Of a stretch of 64,000 nt of DNA, positions 27,281 to 35,342 are shown one piece after another; the stretch's first letter is position 1; every line of letters begins with the position of its first letter. The DNA comes from Litoreibacter meonggei (GTDB taxonomy: Bacteria; Pseudomonadota; Alphaproteobacteria; Rhodobacterales; Rhodobacteraceae). The position numbers and the translations under genes are program-made. Below the pieces are notes generated by a model. It was not told the origin of the DNA, did not search any database, and was given only the letters and a program-made list of their open reading frames with translations. The DNA is taken from assembly GCF_003663885.1 (NCBI RefSeq), contig NZ_RCCE01000001.1, positions 682,001-746,000 of the forward strand, given 5' to 3'.

Positions 27281-27299
27281 GGCGGGGGTCACCCCCGCC
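27281..27299. terminator. GC-rich hairpin after the ABM-like gene
   Basis: GGCGGGGG-TCA-CCCCCGCC lies 7 bases after the stop. It is nearly identical to the hairpin at 26846 including the flanking TAGGGCGGGG, about 435 bases away, so these are two copies of one element. Confidence 0.6.
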
Positions 27300-27395
27300 A
27301 CACCCTCAAACCTTAACGCCGCCGAACACTCCGAAATCCTGCCCGACGCATAGCCGACACTGTGCAGACGCTTTGCCGACCCCTCGCGCGGTGCG

Positions 27396-27752
27396 TTAAC
27401 CCTTCCGCGCGTCCAAATACATCCGCACGCAATCCTGCACCCGACGGAACCGGTCCCCGCCCAATTTGACCCCGCCAAACCAGCGCGTAACCACGACGAC
27501 CTCGCCCGTGACCTCTTCGCGCTCCAGCATCCGCAGGATCACCATCCCCGCCCCCGCCTCGCCATCATCGTTCTTCACCGGCGTGCCGTCAGGCAGGATC
27601 ACCGCCCACGTATTATGCGTGGCCTTGGCGTATTTCTTGTTGCGCTTCAGCGTCTTAACAAACCCCGCCGCGTCTTCTCGCGTGGTCACAGGGCCACCCG
27701 ACACAGCGTATTTGGACCCACGATCTGTCAGGATATTTTCAAGCTGGATCAC
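27396..27752 (-). CDS. YigZ/IMPACT (UPF0029) family protein
   Basis: 118 aa. The start is GTG at 27752, whose GTGA overlaps the dgkA stop; a TTG at 27779 is less likely. Seen: ATHNTWAVILPDG near residue 50, the acidic NDDGEAGAG segment near 67, and VVVVTRWFGGVKLGGDRF near 90, the hallmark RxFGGxxLG of the family. Bacterial YigZ normally has a second C-terminal domain (about 200 aa in total), so this is the short form with the N-terminal domain only. The IMPACT homologue modulates translation control in eukaryotes, and the bacterial role is not settled. Confidence 0.8.
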   Translation of the reverse strand: MIQLENILTDRGSKYAVSGGPVTTREDAAGFVKTLKRNKKYAKATHNTWAVILPDGTPVKNDDGEAGAGMVILRMLEREEVTGEVVVVTRWFGGVKLGGDRFRRVQDCVRMYLDARKG

Positions 27753-28117
27753 AGCAACCCATAGATCAGGATTACCCAAGCCAGTCCCGCCGCAATCGCG
27801 GCGAATGCCACCCCCGCGCTGGCTGCATCCTTGGCGTATTTCCCCAAAGCGTCATGCGCCATGCCAGAGCGGTCTACCGCCGCCTCCACGCCAGTGTTCA
27901 GCGCCTCCGCAGCCAGTAAAACAAGGCCAAGCGCCACAATCAGCGCCCGCCCCTCGACACTCAACGGCAACCAGAATGCCAGCCCTACGGAGCAAATGTT
28001 GACGGTAAACCAGAACCGAAAACTCGGCTCCTCCCGCCAGATTGCAACGACGCCCTCCCACGACCAGAGGCAGCGGTTCAGCAAGCGCCGCCACTCGCGC
28101 GGGACAAAGCTGCTCAA
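27749..28117 (-). CDS. dgkA: Diacylglycerol kinase
   Basis: 122 aa with three membrane helices, the normal DgkA length. It recycles diacylglycerol to phosphatidic acid in the inner membrane. Seen: REEPSFRFWFTVNI near residue 30, and LLAAEALNTGVEAAVDRSG near 68-86, where the Glu, Asn and Glu residues match the DgkA active-site motif (E-x-x-N-T-x-x-E), then KYAKDAASAGVAF. It starts inside the end of the M48 gene (ATGA overlap) and its stop overlaps the start of yigZ. Confidence 0.9.
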   Translation of the reverse strand: MSSFVPREWRRLLNRCLWSWEGVVAIWREEPSFRFWFTVNICSVGLAFWLPLSVEGRALIVALGLVLLAAEALNTGVEAAVDRSGMAHDALGKYAKDAASAGVAFAAIAAGLAWVILIYGLL

Positions 28118-28830
28118 AGCTGGGAATTCACCTTGCGCACCGTCTCGATGCGGCTCGCGTTGGGCGGATGCGTCCCAAGGAACCGGTCGCCCGGATCAGG
28201 GATGCGGGTAAAGAATTCGGCCCCACGCACAGGGTTGTACCCTGCCCGCTTGGCGATCACCGTGCCCAAGGCGTCAGCCTCCAGCTCGTTGTTTTTAGAG
28301 TAGGCCCGCGCGCCCACAGTGCCACCCAGTTGCTGGCCCGCGTTCACATCAAGGCCGACGGACGCCGCGATAATGCCACCAATAATAGCCCCGCCAATGG
28401 CGGTCTGCTGCTGCTTGGCAAGGTGCTTGGAAATGTGGTGCGCCGCTTCATGGCCCATAACAAAGGCGATTTCGTCACGGTTGCGCGCATCCGCGATCAG
28501 CGCGATGGTAAAGCCCAAAATAGGGCGGCCGGATTTGTCGAGCGTTTGGAAAGCGTTGGGAGGTTGATTGGTCCGCTCGTCCACCACGATCTTGAAATCG
28601 CAGTTCAAGTCAGGAGCACGCGCCCGACACTGGCTCTCCGCGACGGGCTCAACCTGACGGACCACCGCTTTGAAGTTTGCAACCGCCGTGCGCGATGACA
28701 CTTTCGGGGGTGACGCCTTTTTAGCAGTGGCCGTTGGCGCGGGTGCTGGCTGGGACGCAGGCGTGTCAGCAGTCTCGACCGTACACGCCCCCAAAGCGGT
28801 GGCGGCAATAAATGATAGCATTAAGCGCAT
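28114..28830 (-). CDS. M48-family lipoprotein metalloprotease
   Basis: 238 aa. Lipoprotein signal MRLMLSFIAATALGAC with Cys at residue 16 (lipobox LGAC), then a Pro/Ala/Thr-rich linker (about 20-45). The zinc protease core is GHEAAHHISKHLAK (HExxH) near residue 128 and NELEADALGTVIA near residue 190, the third zinc ligand. It resembles Oma1/LoiP-type envelope proteases but lacks transmembrane helices. First gene of a three-gene run (protease-dgkA-yigZ), each joined by a 4-base overlap. Confidence 0.88.
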   Translation of the reverse strand: MRLMLSFIAATALGACTVETADTPASQPAPAPTATAKKASPPKVSSRTAVANFKAVVRQVEPVAESQCRARAPDLNCDFKIVVDERTNQPPNAFQTLDKSGRPILGFTIALIADARNRDEIAFVMGHEAAHHISKHLAKQQQTAIGGAIIGGIIAASVGLDVNAGQQLGGTVGARAYSKNNELEADALGTVIAKRAGYNPVRGAEFFTRIPDPGDRFLGTHPPNASRIETVRKVNSQL

Positions 28831-28961
28831 CGATAACCCTCTTCACGTTTTTCCTGAATGTACCCCCCCAGCTCTGCCGCGCCAAGCCCAGAGATCAGCA
28901 TTTGCAATTTTGCGCCGTCCCACCCTACGGTGAGCTCAGACCAAACCTTGCCGGAGGCCCA

Positions 28962-29198
28962 ATGTTCACCATCGAGCACGAGTTCGACGCCACCCTGATC
29001 ACGCTCATAGATGAAGGCGAGCATCACTTGCAGGGAGACGTATCGATCAACGCCTTTGACGATTGCATAACAGTGGAGCAACTCGACCCGCACACGGACC
29101 GCATTCAGAAACTGACGTTTTCGCTGCAACAGCTCCGCGATCTGGCTGCGGCCTTGGATTTACCGGAAGGAAGTTATCGCTTGGAGGGTAAGCCATGA
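28962..29198 (+). CDS. 78-aa hypothetical protein coupled to the deacetylase
   Basis: Starts at 28962 after GGAGG. Sequence segments MFTIEHEFDATLITLIDEG, DVSINAFDDCITVEQ and LTFSLQQLRDLAAALDLPEG suggest a small beta/alpha protein without signal or membrane segment. It is acidic and has one Cys. Its end overlaps the start of the deacetylase gene by 4 bases (ATGA), so the two are probably made together. No family recognised. Confidence 0.65.
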   Translation: MFTIEHEFDATLITLIDEGEHHLQGDVSINAFDDCITVEQLDPHTDRIQKLTFSLQQLRDLAAALDLPEGSYRLEGKP

Positions 29199-30301
29199 CC
29201 AAAACCGGCTTTTTCTGGGACGAGAAATGCTTCTGGCACGCGGGCGGCGACTTTGCGTTCACCGTGCCAATTGGCGGATTGGTTCAACCCTTGGCGGCAG
29301 GTGGATTGCCTGAAAACCCTGAAACCAAGCGACGGTTGAAAAACCTGCTCGACGTCACGGGGCTTACCCAAGAGCTTCACTCCCGCTCCGTCGCGAACGC
29401 GTCTTGGGACGACTTGCTGCGTGTTCATCCAGAAACATTCCTGCGCAAGTTCAAAGAAAAGTCCGACGCAGGTGGTGGCAGCATGGGGTTGCGCACACCA
29501 TTTGCCCAAGGCGGGTTCGAGATTGCAACGCTGTCGGCGGGCCTCGCCAAAGGCGCGTTATTCTCGGTCCTGCAAGGCGACATGACCAACTCTTACGCCC
29601 TGTCCCGTCCACCGGGCCACCACTGCCTGCCGGACTTCCCCAACGGCTTTTGCCTGCTGGCCAATATCGCCATCGCCGTCGAGGCCGCCTTAGAGCACCG
29701 TTTGACGGACCGCGTCGCGGTCATCGACTGGGATGTGCATCACGGCAACGGGACCGAGGCGATTTTCTATGACCGCGACGACGTGTTGACGATCTCGCTG
29801 CATCAGGAACGCAACTACCCCATGGACACGGGCGATGCGGAAGATCGCGGCGTGGGTGCAGGTGACGGCTACAACATGAACATACCTCTGCCCCCTGGCG
29901 GCGGACACGCGCTATATCTGGAGGCCATGGAACGCCTTGTGCTACCTGCGCTCACCGATTTTCGACCCGACGTAATTATTGTCGCCTGCGGCTATGACGC
30001 TGCGGCCATCGACCCGTTGTCACGCATGATGGCCACCGCCGAGACCTTCCGCACCCTAACCGAAATGACGATGGAAGCCGCATCAGACCTGTGCGACGAC
30101 AGGCTCGTGCTCGTCCATGAGGGCGGATATTCCGAAGTCTACGTCCCGTTCTGTGGCCACAACGTGCTGCAACAATTGTCAGGCAGCTCGATCACCGCCG
30201 AAGATCCGCTTGGCGAGACCTTCGCGCTGCGCCAACCGTCCGAGCGGCTTGTCCGTATGCACAGCGAATTCATCACCGAACTGGAAAGTTTTTTCTCCTA
30301 A
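29195..30301 (+). CDS. Histone-deacetylase-like (acetylpolyamine/class II) family protein
   Basis: 368 aa, the usual length. Zinc-dependent amidohydrolase of the HDAC/acetylpolyamine amidohydrolase superfamily. Seen: RPPGHHCLPDFPNGFCLLAN near residue 130 (paired His), VIDWDVHHGNGTEAIFY near 175 (zinc Asp and His), SLHQERNYPMDTGDAEDRG near 203 and VACGYDAAAIDPLSR near 260 (second zinc Asp and active-site Tyr region). In bacteria these often remove acetyl groups from polyamines or small amides. The substrate is unknown. Translation appears coupled to the upstream 78-aa gene. Confidence 0.9.
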   Translation: MTKTGFFWDEKCFWHAGGDFAFTVPIGGLVQPLAAGGLPENPETKRRLKNLLDVTGLTQELHSRSVANASWDDLLRVHPETFLRKFKEKSDAGGGSMGLRTPFAQGGFEIATLSAGLAKGALFSVLQGDMTNSYALSRPPGHHCLPDFPNGFCLLANIAIAVEAALEHRLTDRVAVIDWDVHHGNGTEAIFYDRDDVLTISLHQERNYPMDTGDAEDRGVGAGDGYNMNIPLPPGGGHALYLEAMERLVLPALTDFRPDVIIVACGYDAAAIDPLSRMMATAETFRTLTEMTMEAASDLCDDRLVLVHEGGYSEVYVPFCGHNVLQQLSGSSITAEDPLGETFALRQPSERLVRMHSEFITELESFFS

Positions 30302-30440
30302 AACCTCACTTTGACGCTCTGGTTCAAATCGTTGCGGCTGCCGTTCAAGGCAAACGTCGCCGCGATCGCTATCTTCAAATCATCAACAGCGGGCCGAACA
30401 TTCCCCACCGCGATGTAAACCGAAGAAAAGGACCCTAGAC

Positions 30441-30740
30441 ATGAAACTGATCACCCTCACAGCCGCTCTCGCCCTCGCCGCTGCACCTGTTCTTGCAGAA
30501 ACGCCTGCCGAAAAATTTGGCGCACAGCGCGCGGGCCAAAACGCATCTGAAGCGGCTCAAACAATCGCCGTTAAGAAACTGTCCGGCGACGATATCGACA
30601 ACCAGATCGTGATCGCAGCCCCTGCACAAACGACCCGCAACTCGCAAGGTCACTTGCAGCTTGCCAAGAACATGGGCGTATCCCCTGACGCCTACACAAA
30701 CGCTGAACTGGCTAAGATGTTCATCGGCGCATACGACTGA
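30441..30740 (+). CDS. Small secreted protein, unknown function
   Basis: 99 aa with an obvious signal peptide (MKLITLTAALALAAAPVLA, cleavage before ETPAEKFG). The mature part, about 80 residues, is hydrophilic and acidic and has no Cys. It ends QLAKNMGVSPDAYTNAELAK MFIGAYD. Ribosome binding site AAAAGGA. It lies alone before a strong hairpin. No family recognised. Confidence 0.75.
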   Translation: MKLITLTAALALAAAPVLAETPAEKFGAQRAGQNASEAAQTIAVKKLSGDDIDNQIVIAAPAQTTRNSQGHLQLAKNMGVSPDAYTNAELAKMFIGAYD

Positions 30741-30784
30741 TCACCTTCCCCAGCACTACGCGAGTAGTACACGGTCAGTCGAAA

Positions 30785-30816
30785 AAACCCCGGTTGGTTC
30801 ACATCAACCGGGGTTT
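30785..30816. terminator. Bidirectional hairpin terminator
   Basis: AAACCCCGGTTG (30785-30796) and CAACCGGGGTTT (30805-30816) pair perfectly over 12 bp, flanked by A- and T-rich bases. It lies between the secreted-protein gene (+) and the AraC gene (-), which end on either side. Confidence 0.85.
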
Positions 30817-30818
30817 AT

Positions 30819-31715
30819 TTATGCGTGCACTTGATCGGCGCGAAACTGGCTGGGGGAGACACCCAGATGCTGTTTGAAACTGCGCGACAGATGCGCCTGA
30901 TCGGCAAAGCCGCACTGCGCCGCGATTTGGGCCAGCGACTGCACACCTTCCCCCAACAAGCGGCTCGCGACCTCAAGGCGGACTTGCGTCACAAAGCGCA
31001 TCGGAGTCTCACCGACCGTCGCTTTGAATTTACGCGAGAACGCAGCCTCGCTCATTCCCAGTTCCGAGGCCAGTTGCGCCGGATTTATCTTCTCCGCCAG
31101 ATGGTCCTCAACAAAGGTGACCACCTGCGCGTATTGCTCCGGACCAAAGCGCTGGTCAAATGCCGCGTCGGTGTGGTCTTTTTTGCAGTAGCGTTTGACC
31201 ATCAGCACAAGAAACATCCGCGCCAAGGCGTCGAACACAACGCTGGAACCCAGCTCGTCAGCCTCCAAAGTATCCTTCATGCGCTCGGCGGCATGTCTGA
31301 CGTCAGCGTCATGGAAAAAGATCGTATTTTCAAAACGATGCCCGTTCGGAACAACTTTCAGCTCGGTTTGCACAAACCGCCGCATCACGGTCGGGTTCAC
31401 ATGGATTATGATCACCTTCGCAGGGTCAAGCCATTGCCAGGCGGTCAACGATCCAGCCAGTGCCACAGCAATATGACCCGCCTCCATGGTGAAGCGTTCA
31501 GTACGCCCGTCACGGTCCGCGATGACCCGAATGGGCGTGTCCTGCACGGAAATGATCAGACTGTTATGCGCATGCACCTGCGGGGGCAGCGAGCCCGGTT
31601 CGTCTTCGCGATATTCAAAGCGCAGGAGCCCATCAAGACTGGAATGCGCAAGCAGTGCTGGCGTCTTTGTTTCCAGCTCGGGATTTAGCCAAAATCGCTC
31701 GGTTTGCTTGCCCAT
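30819..31715 (-). CDS. AraC family transcriptional regulator
   Basis: 298 aa. The N-terminal 130 residues look like a cupin effector domain (PQVHAHNSLIISVQDTPIRV, FTMEAGHIAVAL). The C-terminal AraC DNA-binding domain has both HTHs: NPAQLASELGMSEAAFSRKF near residue 215 and SLAQIAAQCGFADQAHLSRSF near 265, followed by GVSPSQFR. It could act on nearby promoters, but no target is evident. Ends at the shared terminator. Confidence 0.9.
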   Translation of the reverse strand: MGKQTERFWLNPELETKTPALLAHSSLDGLLRFEYREDEPGSLPPQVHAHNSLIISVQDTPIRVIADRDGRTERFTMEAGHIAVALAGSLTAWQWLDPAKVIIIHVNPTVMRRFVQTELKVVPNGHRFENTIFFHDADVRHAAERMKDTLEADELGSSVVFDALARMFLVLMVKRYCKKDHTDAAFDQRFGPEQYAQVVTFVEDHLAEKINPAQLASELGMSEAAFSRKFKATVGETPMRFVTQVRLEVASRLLGEGVQSLAQIAAQCGFADQAHLSRSFKQHLGVSPSQFRADQVHA

Positions 31716-31830
31716 CTAAAGTCCCTCGGTTCAAAATTGAACTATTCGGTTTAGATATGGATGGCCAACCTCAGGGTCAAGAGAGGGAGTTTCAAAAACA
31801 AGTGAACGCCGGAAATTGACCCCCTGTACG

Positions 31831-32220
31831 TTACGTGTCGCGCTGGACCGGCCCGCCCTGCGCTTCCCATGTGGAAAACCCCTCGCGCAGATGCGCCGCC
31901 TCGAACCCCATGTCGTTCAGTGTCGCCACCGTCAGCGCAGACCGCCAGCCGGATGCACAGTGGAACACGAATTTCTTGTCCTGCGCGAAGACCTCTTTGA
32001 AATAAGGGCTGTCAGGGTCCACCCAAAACTCCGCCATGCCGCGCGGGCAGTGAAAGCTGCCCGGCACGTAGCCGCTGCGTTGCCGCTCCCGCACGTCGCG
32101 CAAATCCACGATCACCACGTTAGGGTCGTCCACCATGGCAATCGCGTCCACGGTCTCGACTTCTTCGATCCGCGCCCGTGCGCGCTCCACCATCTGCGCT
32201 GCCGTTACCTTCAAAGCCAT
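31831..32220 (-). CDS. Rhodanese-like sulfurtransferase
   Basis: 129 aa single rhodanese domain from the ATG at 32220 (GGAGGAC upstream). Seen: VVIVDLRDVRERQRSGYVPGS near residue 40 (CH2A motif) and the active-site loop FHCASGWRSALT near residue 85, where Cys carries the persulfide. Last gene of the DUF2061-desaturase-EamA-rhodanese run, 13 bases after the transporter. Confidence 0.88.
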   Translation of the reverse strand: MALKVTAAQMVERARARIEEVETVDAIAMVDDPNVVIVDLRDVRERQRSGYVPGSFHCPRGMAEFWVDPDSPYFKEVFAQDKKFVFHCASGWRSALTVATLNDMGFEAAHLREGFSTWEAQGGPVQRDT

Positions 32221-32233
32221 GTCCCGTCCTCCG

Positions 32234-33124
32234 CTATAGTGCCGCAACCAGCACCAGAATGCTGACCACGATCAACGCAATCCCCGCCAGCTCCTTGGGC
32301 GTGCTGCGCTCCTTGAAGATGAAGTAGGACGCCAGAAAGGTGAACACCAATTCCACCTGCCCCACTGCTTTCACATAGGCTGCGTTTTGCAACGCAAACG
32401 CCACGAACCACCCGAAAGAGCCACACATCGACGTCACACCGACCAGCGACGACACCCGCCACGAGGCAACGACGCGTCCGATTTCGCCCTTGTCGCGCCA
32501 GGCCAGCCACGCGGCCATAATCAACGTCTGGAACGCCGTGGCCACGGCCAGACTAACGCCTGCCCGCACAATCACATCGGGGCTGTCGATCTGCAACGCG
32601 GCCCCGCGATAGCCCACGGCAGAGACCCCGAACAACAGCCCCGAGCCCAGTCCGAACCCTGCCGCCTTGTTGAAAAACCGCGCGCCGCCCTTTGGCGGGT
32701 CGGATAGCAACACAACGCCCGCGAACCCGATGGCGATGGCGACCACGCCAAGGGGCGACACGCCCTCGCCCAGCACCACCAGCCCCAACAGCGCGGTCAG
32801 CACGACTTCGGTTTTCTTGAACACGATGCCCACGGCAAAGTTGCGCTCTGCAAACAGCGCCACGACGCAGGCGGTCGCAAGAATTTGCCCGATCCCGCCG
32901 GACAACGCATAGGCCCAGAACTTCCCGCTCAAACCCGGAAACGGTGCATCCGTCACGCTCATATACGCCCAGATGCCAAGCGCCACCAACGGGCTGGAAT
33001 ACAGAAACCTAGAGAACGTCGCACCACCAGTCGACAGCTTCGTCGCCTTAAGGTGCTTTTGCAGCATGAACCGCAGGTTTTGCATGAAGGCCGCAAACAC
33101 CGAGACGTATATCCACAGGGCCAT
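32234..33124 (-). CDS. EamA/DMT family transporter
   Basis: 296 aa, about ten membrane helices in two EamA halves (first about 1-135, second about 150-290). Seen: ALSGGIGQILATACVVALFAE and FTFLASYFIFKERSTPKELAG, typical EamA ends. It probably exports or imports a small metabolite. Lies between a desaturase gene (30 bases upstream) and a rhodanese gene (13 bases downstream), likely in one operon. Substrate unknown. Confidence 0.85.
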   Translation of the reverse strand: MALWIYVSVFAAFMQNLRFMLQKHLKATKLSTGGATFSRFLYSSPLVALGIWAYMSVTDAPFPGLSGKFWAYALSGGIGQILATACVVALFAERNFAVGIVFKKTEVVLTALLGLVVLGEGVSPLGVVAIAIGFAGVVLLSDPPKGGARFFNKAAGFGLGSGLLFGVSAVGYRGAALQIDSPDVIVRAGVSLAVATAFQTLIMAAWLAWRDKGEIGRVVASWRVSSLVGVTSMCGSFGWFVAFALQNAAYVKAVGQVELVFTFLASYFIFKERSTPKELAGIALIVVSILVLVAAL

Positions 33125-33154
33125 AAGTCTCTCCAGTTGCGACGTATGGCGTGT

Positions 33155-34066
33155 CTACGCGGGCGGCGTGCGGTCGTCCAGCGCGCGATGCATCAAAGGG
33201 TGCTCGACAGGGTCCTTGGCCCGCACCAGATGCCGCGCGAAGATCGTGCCGTAGGAGGGATAGATATAGCTGTCATTGCACGCCAGAAACCGATCCTTCC
33301 CACTACGGTACAGCGCGGGCAAATCATACCACGGTACCTGCGGATGCATATGGTGAACCGCGTGCAGGTTATTGTTCAGGAATAAAAACGCCAATGGTCC
33401 GCGATCCTCGACAATCACCGTGCGCGCGCGGCTCTGCTCATGCGCGCGGTGCTCCAGAAAGGTGCGGATTTTCAGCAGCGACACGCCCAGATAAGCCGCA
33501 ATCAAATACGCCCACGGCGGTATCGGCGACTGAAGCACCAGCCAGATCACCGGCACCGCAGTGACCACATGCGCCAGCCAGCTCATCGCGATCCGACGGC
33601 TCGGCGTCTTCATGTCAGCGCGCATAAACGCCCATTGTCCGACCGCAGGCCCGATCAGCATGCGTCCTGCCAATGTGTTGTTGGCGCGGTAAAGCAATTT
33701 TGCCCACTCAGGCAACGCTGCCCAGTCCCGACCGGCCAGAAAGTTGCTTTCGGGGTCGTCGTAAGGGTCTGTTAGATTGGCATCGCGGTGATGCGCCAGA
33801 TGGGTATCGCGAAAGCGACCATAGGGGATCAACAGGTTCAAAGACGGCCTTACCATCAGTTCATTCAGCCACTGCCAACGCAGCGGGTGACCGTGCAAAA
33901 CCTCGTGCTGCAACGACGACTGCTGCGCGATCGCCAGCGCCGTGAAGATCACAGCCAGCGGCATCGACCAAGCTGACATCCAGAACACCGCCCCGCCCCA
34001 AACGGCATAGGTTACCGCCATCACAGCAAGTGTCCGCCATTCGACGGTATTATTGCGGTCAGACAT
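33155..34066 (-). CDS. Membrane fatty acid desaturase
   Basis: 303 aa, integral-membrane di-iron desaturase. Three histidine boxes are visible: HEVLHGH (residues 54-60), HLAHH (89-93) and HAVHH (about 235-239), with hydrophobic helices between. It introduces a double bond in an acyl chain or acts on a related hydrophobic substrate. Its start overlaps the end of the DUF2061 gene by 8 bases, so the two are translationally linked. A role in membrane fluidity is likely but inferred. Confidence 0.88.
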   Translation of the reverse strand: MSDRNNTVEWRTLAVMAVTYAVWGGAVFWMSAWSMPLAVIFTALAIAQQSSLQHEVLHGHPLRWQWLNELMVRPSLNLLIPYGRFRDTHLAHHRDANLTDPYDDPESNFLAGRDWAALPEWAKLLYRANNTLAGRMLIGPAVGQWAFMRADMKTPSRRIAMSWLAHVVTAVPVIWLVLQSPIPPWAYLIAAYLGVSLLKIRTFLEHRAHEQSRARTVIVEDRGPLAFLFLNNNLHAVHHMHPQVPWYDLPALYRSGKDRFLACNDSYIYPSYGTIFARHLVRAKDPVEHPLMHRALDDRTPPA

Positions 34067-34280
34067 CTTGGTGATTTACCCTGAGCACACCCCATGAGAC
34101 GCGTGCCCAAACCCGCTCGTAAATCATATAGTTGACCAGCCCCAGAATCGAGTTCGCCAACGCCATTCCACTGCCCAATGCCATTGATCCGGTCGAGACA
34201 TACCCGACCACAATCATCATCAGGAATCCCATGAGTGTCCAAAGCACGGCTTTCACCAAACTGCGCGTCTTACTTTCCAT
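34059..34280 (-). CDS. DUF2061 membrane protein
   Basis: 73 aa from the ATG at 34280 (GGAGAAGGTGC upstream); a longer frame to 34361 is unlikely. Two membrane helices with the DUF2061 pattern: ESKTRSLVKAVLWTLMGFLM at the start and ALANSILGLVNYMIYERVWA in the second half. Function unknown for the family. First gene of the desaturase operon, divergent from an XRE regulator 100 bases away. Confidence 0.75.
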   Translation of the reverse strand: MESKTRSLVKAVLWTLMGFLMMIVVGYVSTGSMALGSGMALANSILGLVNYMIYERVWARVSWGVLRVNHQDV

Positions 34281-34380
34281 AAAGCACCTTCTCCTTACAC
34301 CGGAGGTAACGCGGTAAGGGGCCGGTAGACCATTCTGTGGATAGTTCACATTTTCCAGCAATGGTGATACAAATCATCAA

Positions 34381-35247
34381 ATGATAGATATTATGGACAA
34401 ACGTGACCGTGCAGAGCTGTTTCGCGCGCGAGTTGCCAGTGCGATGGACACCAGTCACATCACCCAAAGTGCACTCGCACGGGCCATCGGTGTGGACCGC
34501 TCAACCGTATCTCAACTGCTCAAGGCCGAAACCGCCCGCCTGCCAAACGCCCAAGTCGTTGGTGAGTGCGCACGCGTTTTGGGGGTCTCTGCGGACTGGT
34601 TACTGGGACTGACCGATCGGCCCGAACTGGCCGCTGATCTCATGGCCTCGGCGCTCACCTTCACCGAAGCGCCCCGCGCCTTGGTCGACGAACAGATCTT
34701 CAATTGGCACCGCGAGGCGGAAGGATACAAAATCCGGCACGTCCCCGCAGGTCTGCCTGACATGCTCAAGACCCGCGAGTTGCTGGAATGGGAATATTCG
34801 CCGCATCTGGGTCGGACCACCGAACAAGCCATCGGCGCATCCGAAGATCGGTTGGAATGGATGCGCAGCGCAGGATCGGACTACGAGATCGCCGTGCCGC
34901 TGCACGAGCTTCACGCCATGGCCAAAGGGCATGGATATTACGAAGGTCTGCCGTCTCAAATCCGCCACGCTCAACTCACCCGTTTGCTGGAACTCCACGA
35001 CCAGCTTTATCCGACCCTCCGGCTGCATGCCTTCGACGCGCGCAAGCTCTATTCTGCTCCGGTGACAATTTTCGGGCCGAAGCTGGCGGTGATCTATCTG
35101 GGGCGCAACTACCTTGCGTTTCGCGACCGCGAGCGGGTGCAGGCCATCACCTTGCACTTCGACGGGCTGGTGCGCGAAGCAGAGCTGTCGTCGCGGGATA
35201 TGCCGGAGTTGTTGGAAAAATTCGTTAACTCAATAGATAAAAAATAA
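34381..35247 (+). CDS. XRE-family helix-turn-helix regulator
   Basis: 288 aa. N-terminal XRE domain: TQSALARAIGVDRSTVSQLL near residues 28-47. It continues with AQVVGECARVLGVSADWLLG, the usual end of such HTH domains. The remaining about 200 residues form an unassigned effector domain. The first ATG at 34381 and one at 34393 are both possible and neither has a good ribosome binding site. Divergent from the desaturase operon, which may be its target. Followed by three palindromes in an AT-rich stretch. Confidence 0.82.
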   Translation: MIDIMDKRDRAELFRARVASAMDTSHITQSALARAIGVDRSTVSQLLKAETARLPNAQVVGECARVLGVSADWLLGLTDRPELAADLMASALTFTEAPRALVDEQIFNWHREAEGYKIRHVPAGLPDMLKTRELLEWEYSPHLGRTTEQAIGASEDRLEWMRSAGSDYEIAVPLHELHAMAKGHGYYEGLPSQIRHAQLTRLLELHDQLYPTLRLHAFDARKLYSAPVTIFGPKLAVIYLGRNYLAFRDRERVQAITLHFDGLVREAELSSRDMPELLEKFVNSIDKK

Positions 35248-35335
35248 TCTATAATAGATTGAAATAAATCAATTATTTCAATTATAAAATCTTAAAAAAT
35301 CCTAACAAACTCTGAACGGTTCCCCGAGGGGAACC
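35246..35335. terminator. Cluster of three palindromes between convergent genes
   Basis: AATCTA-TAA-TAGATT (35246-35260), TTGAAATAA-ATCAA-TTATTTCAA (35259-35281) and GGTTCCCC-GA-GGGGAACC (35318-35335). The first overlaps the XRE stop codon. The last lies 7 bases from the convergent SDR stop and is a candidate terminator for the carnitine operon. Confidence 0.6.
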
Positions 35336-35342
35336 TCCGCAC

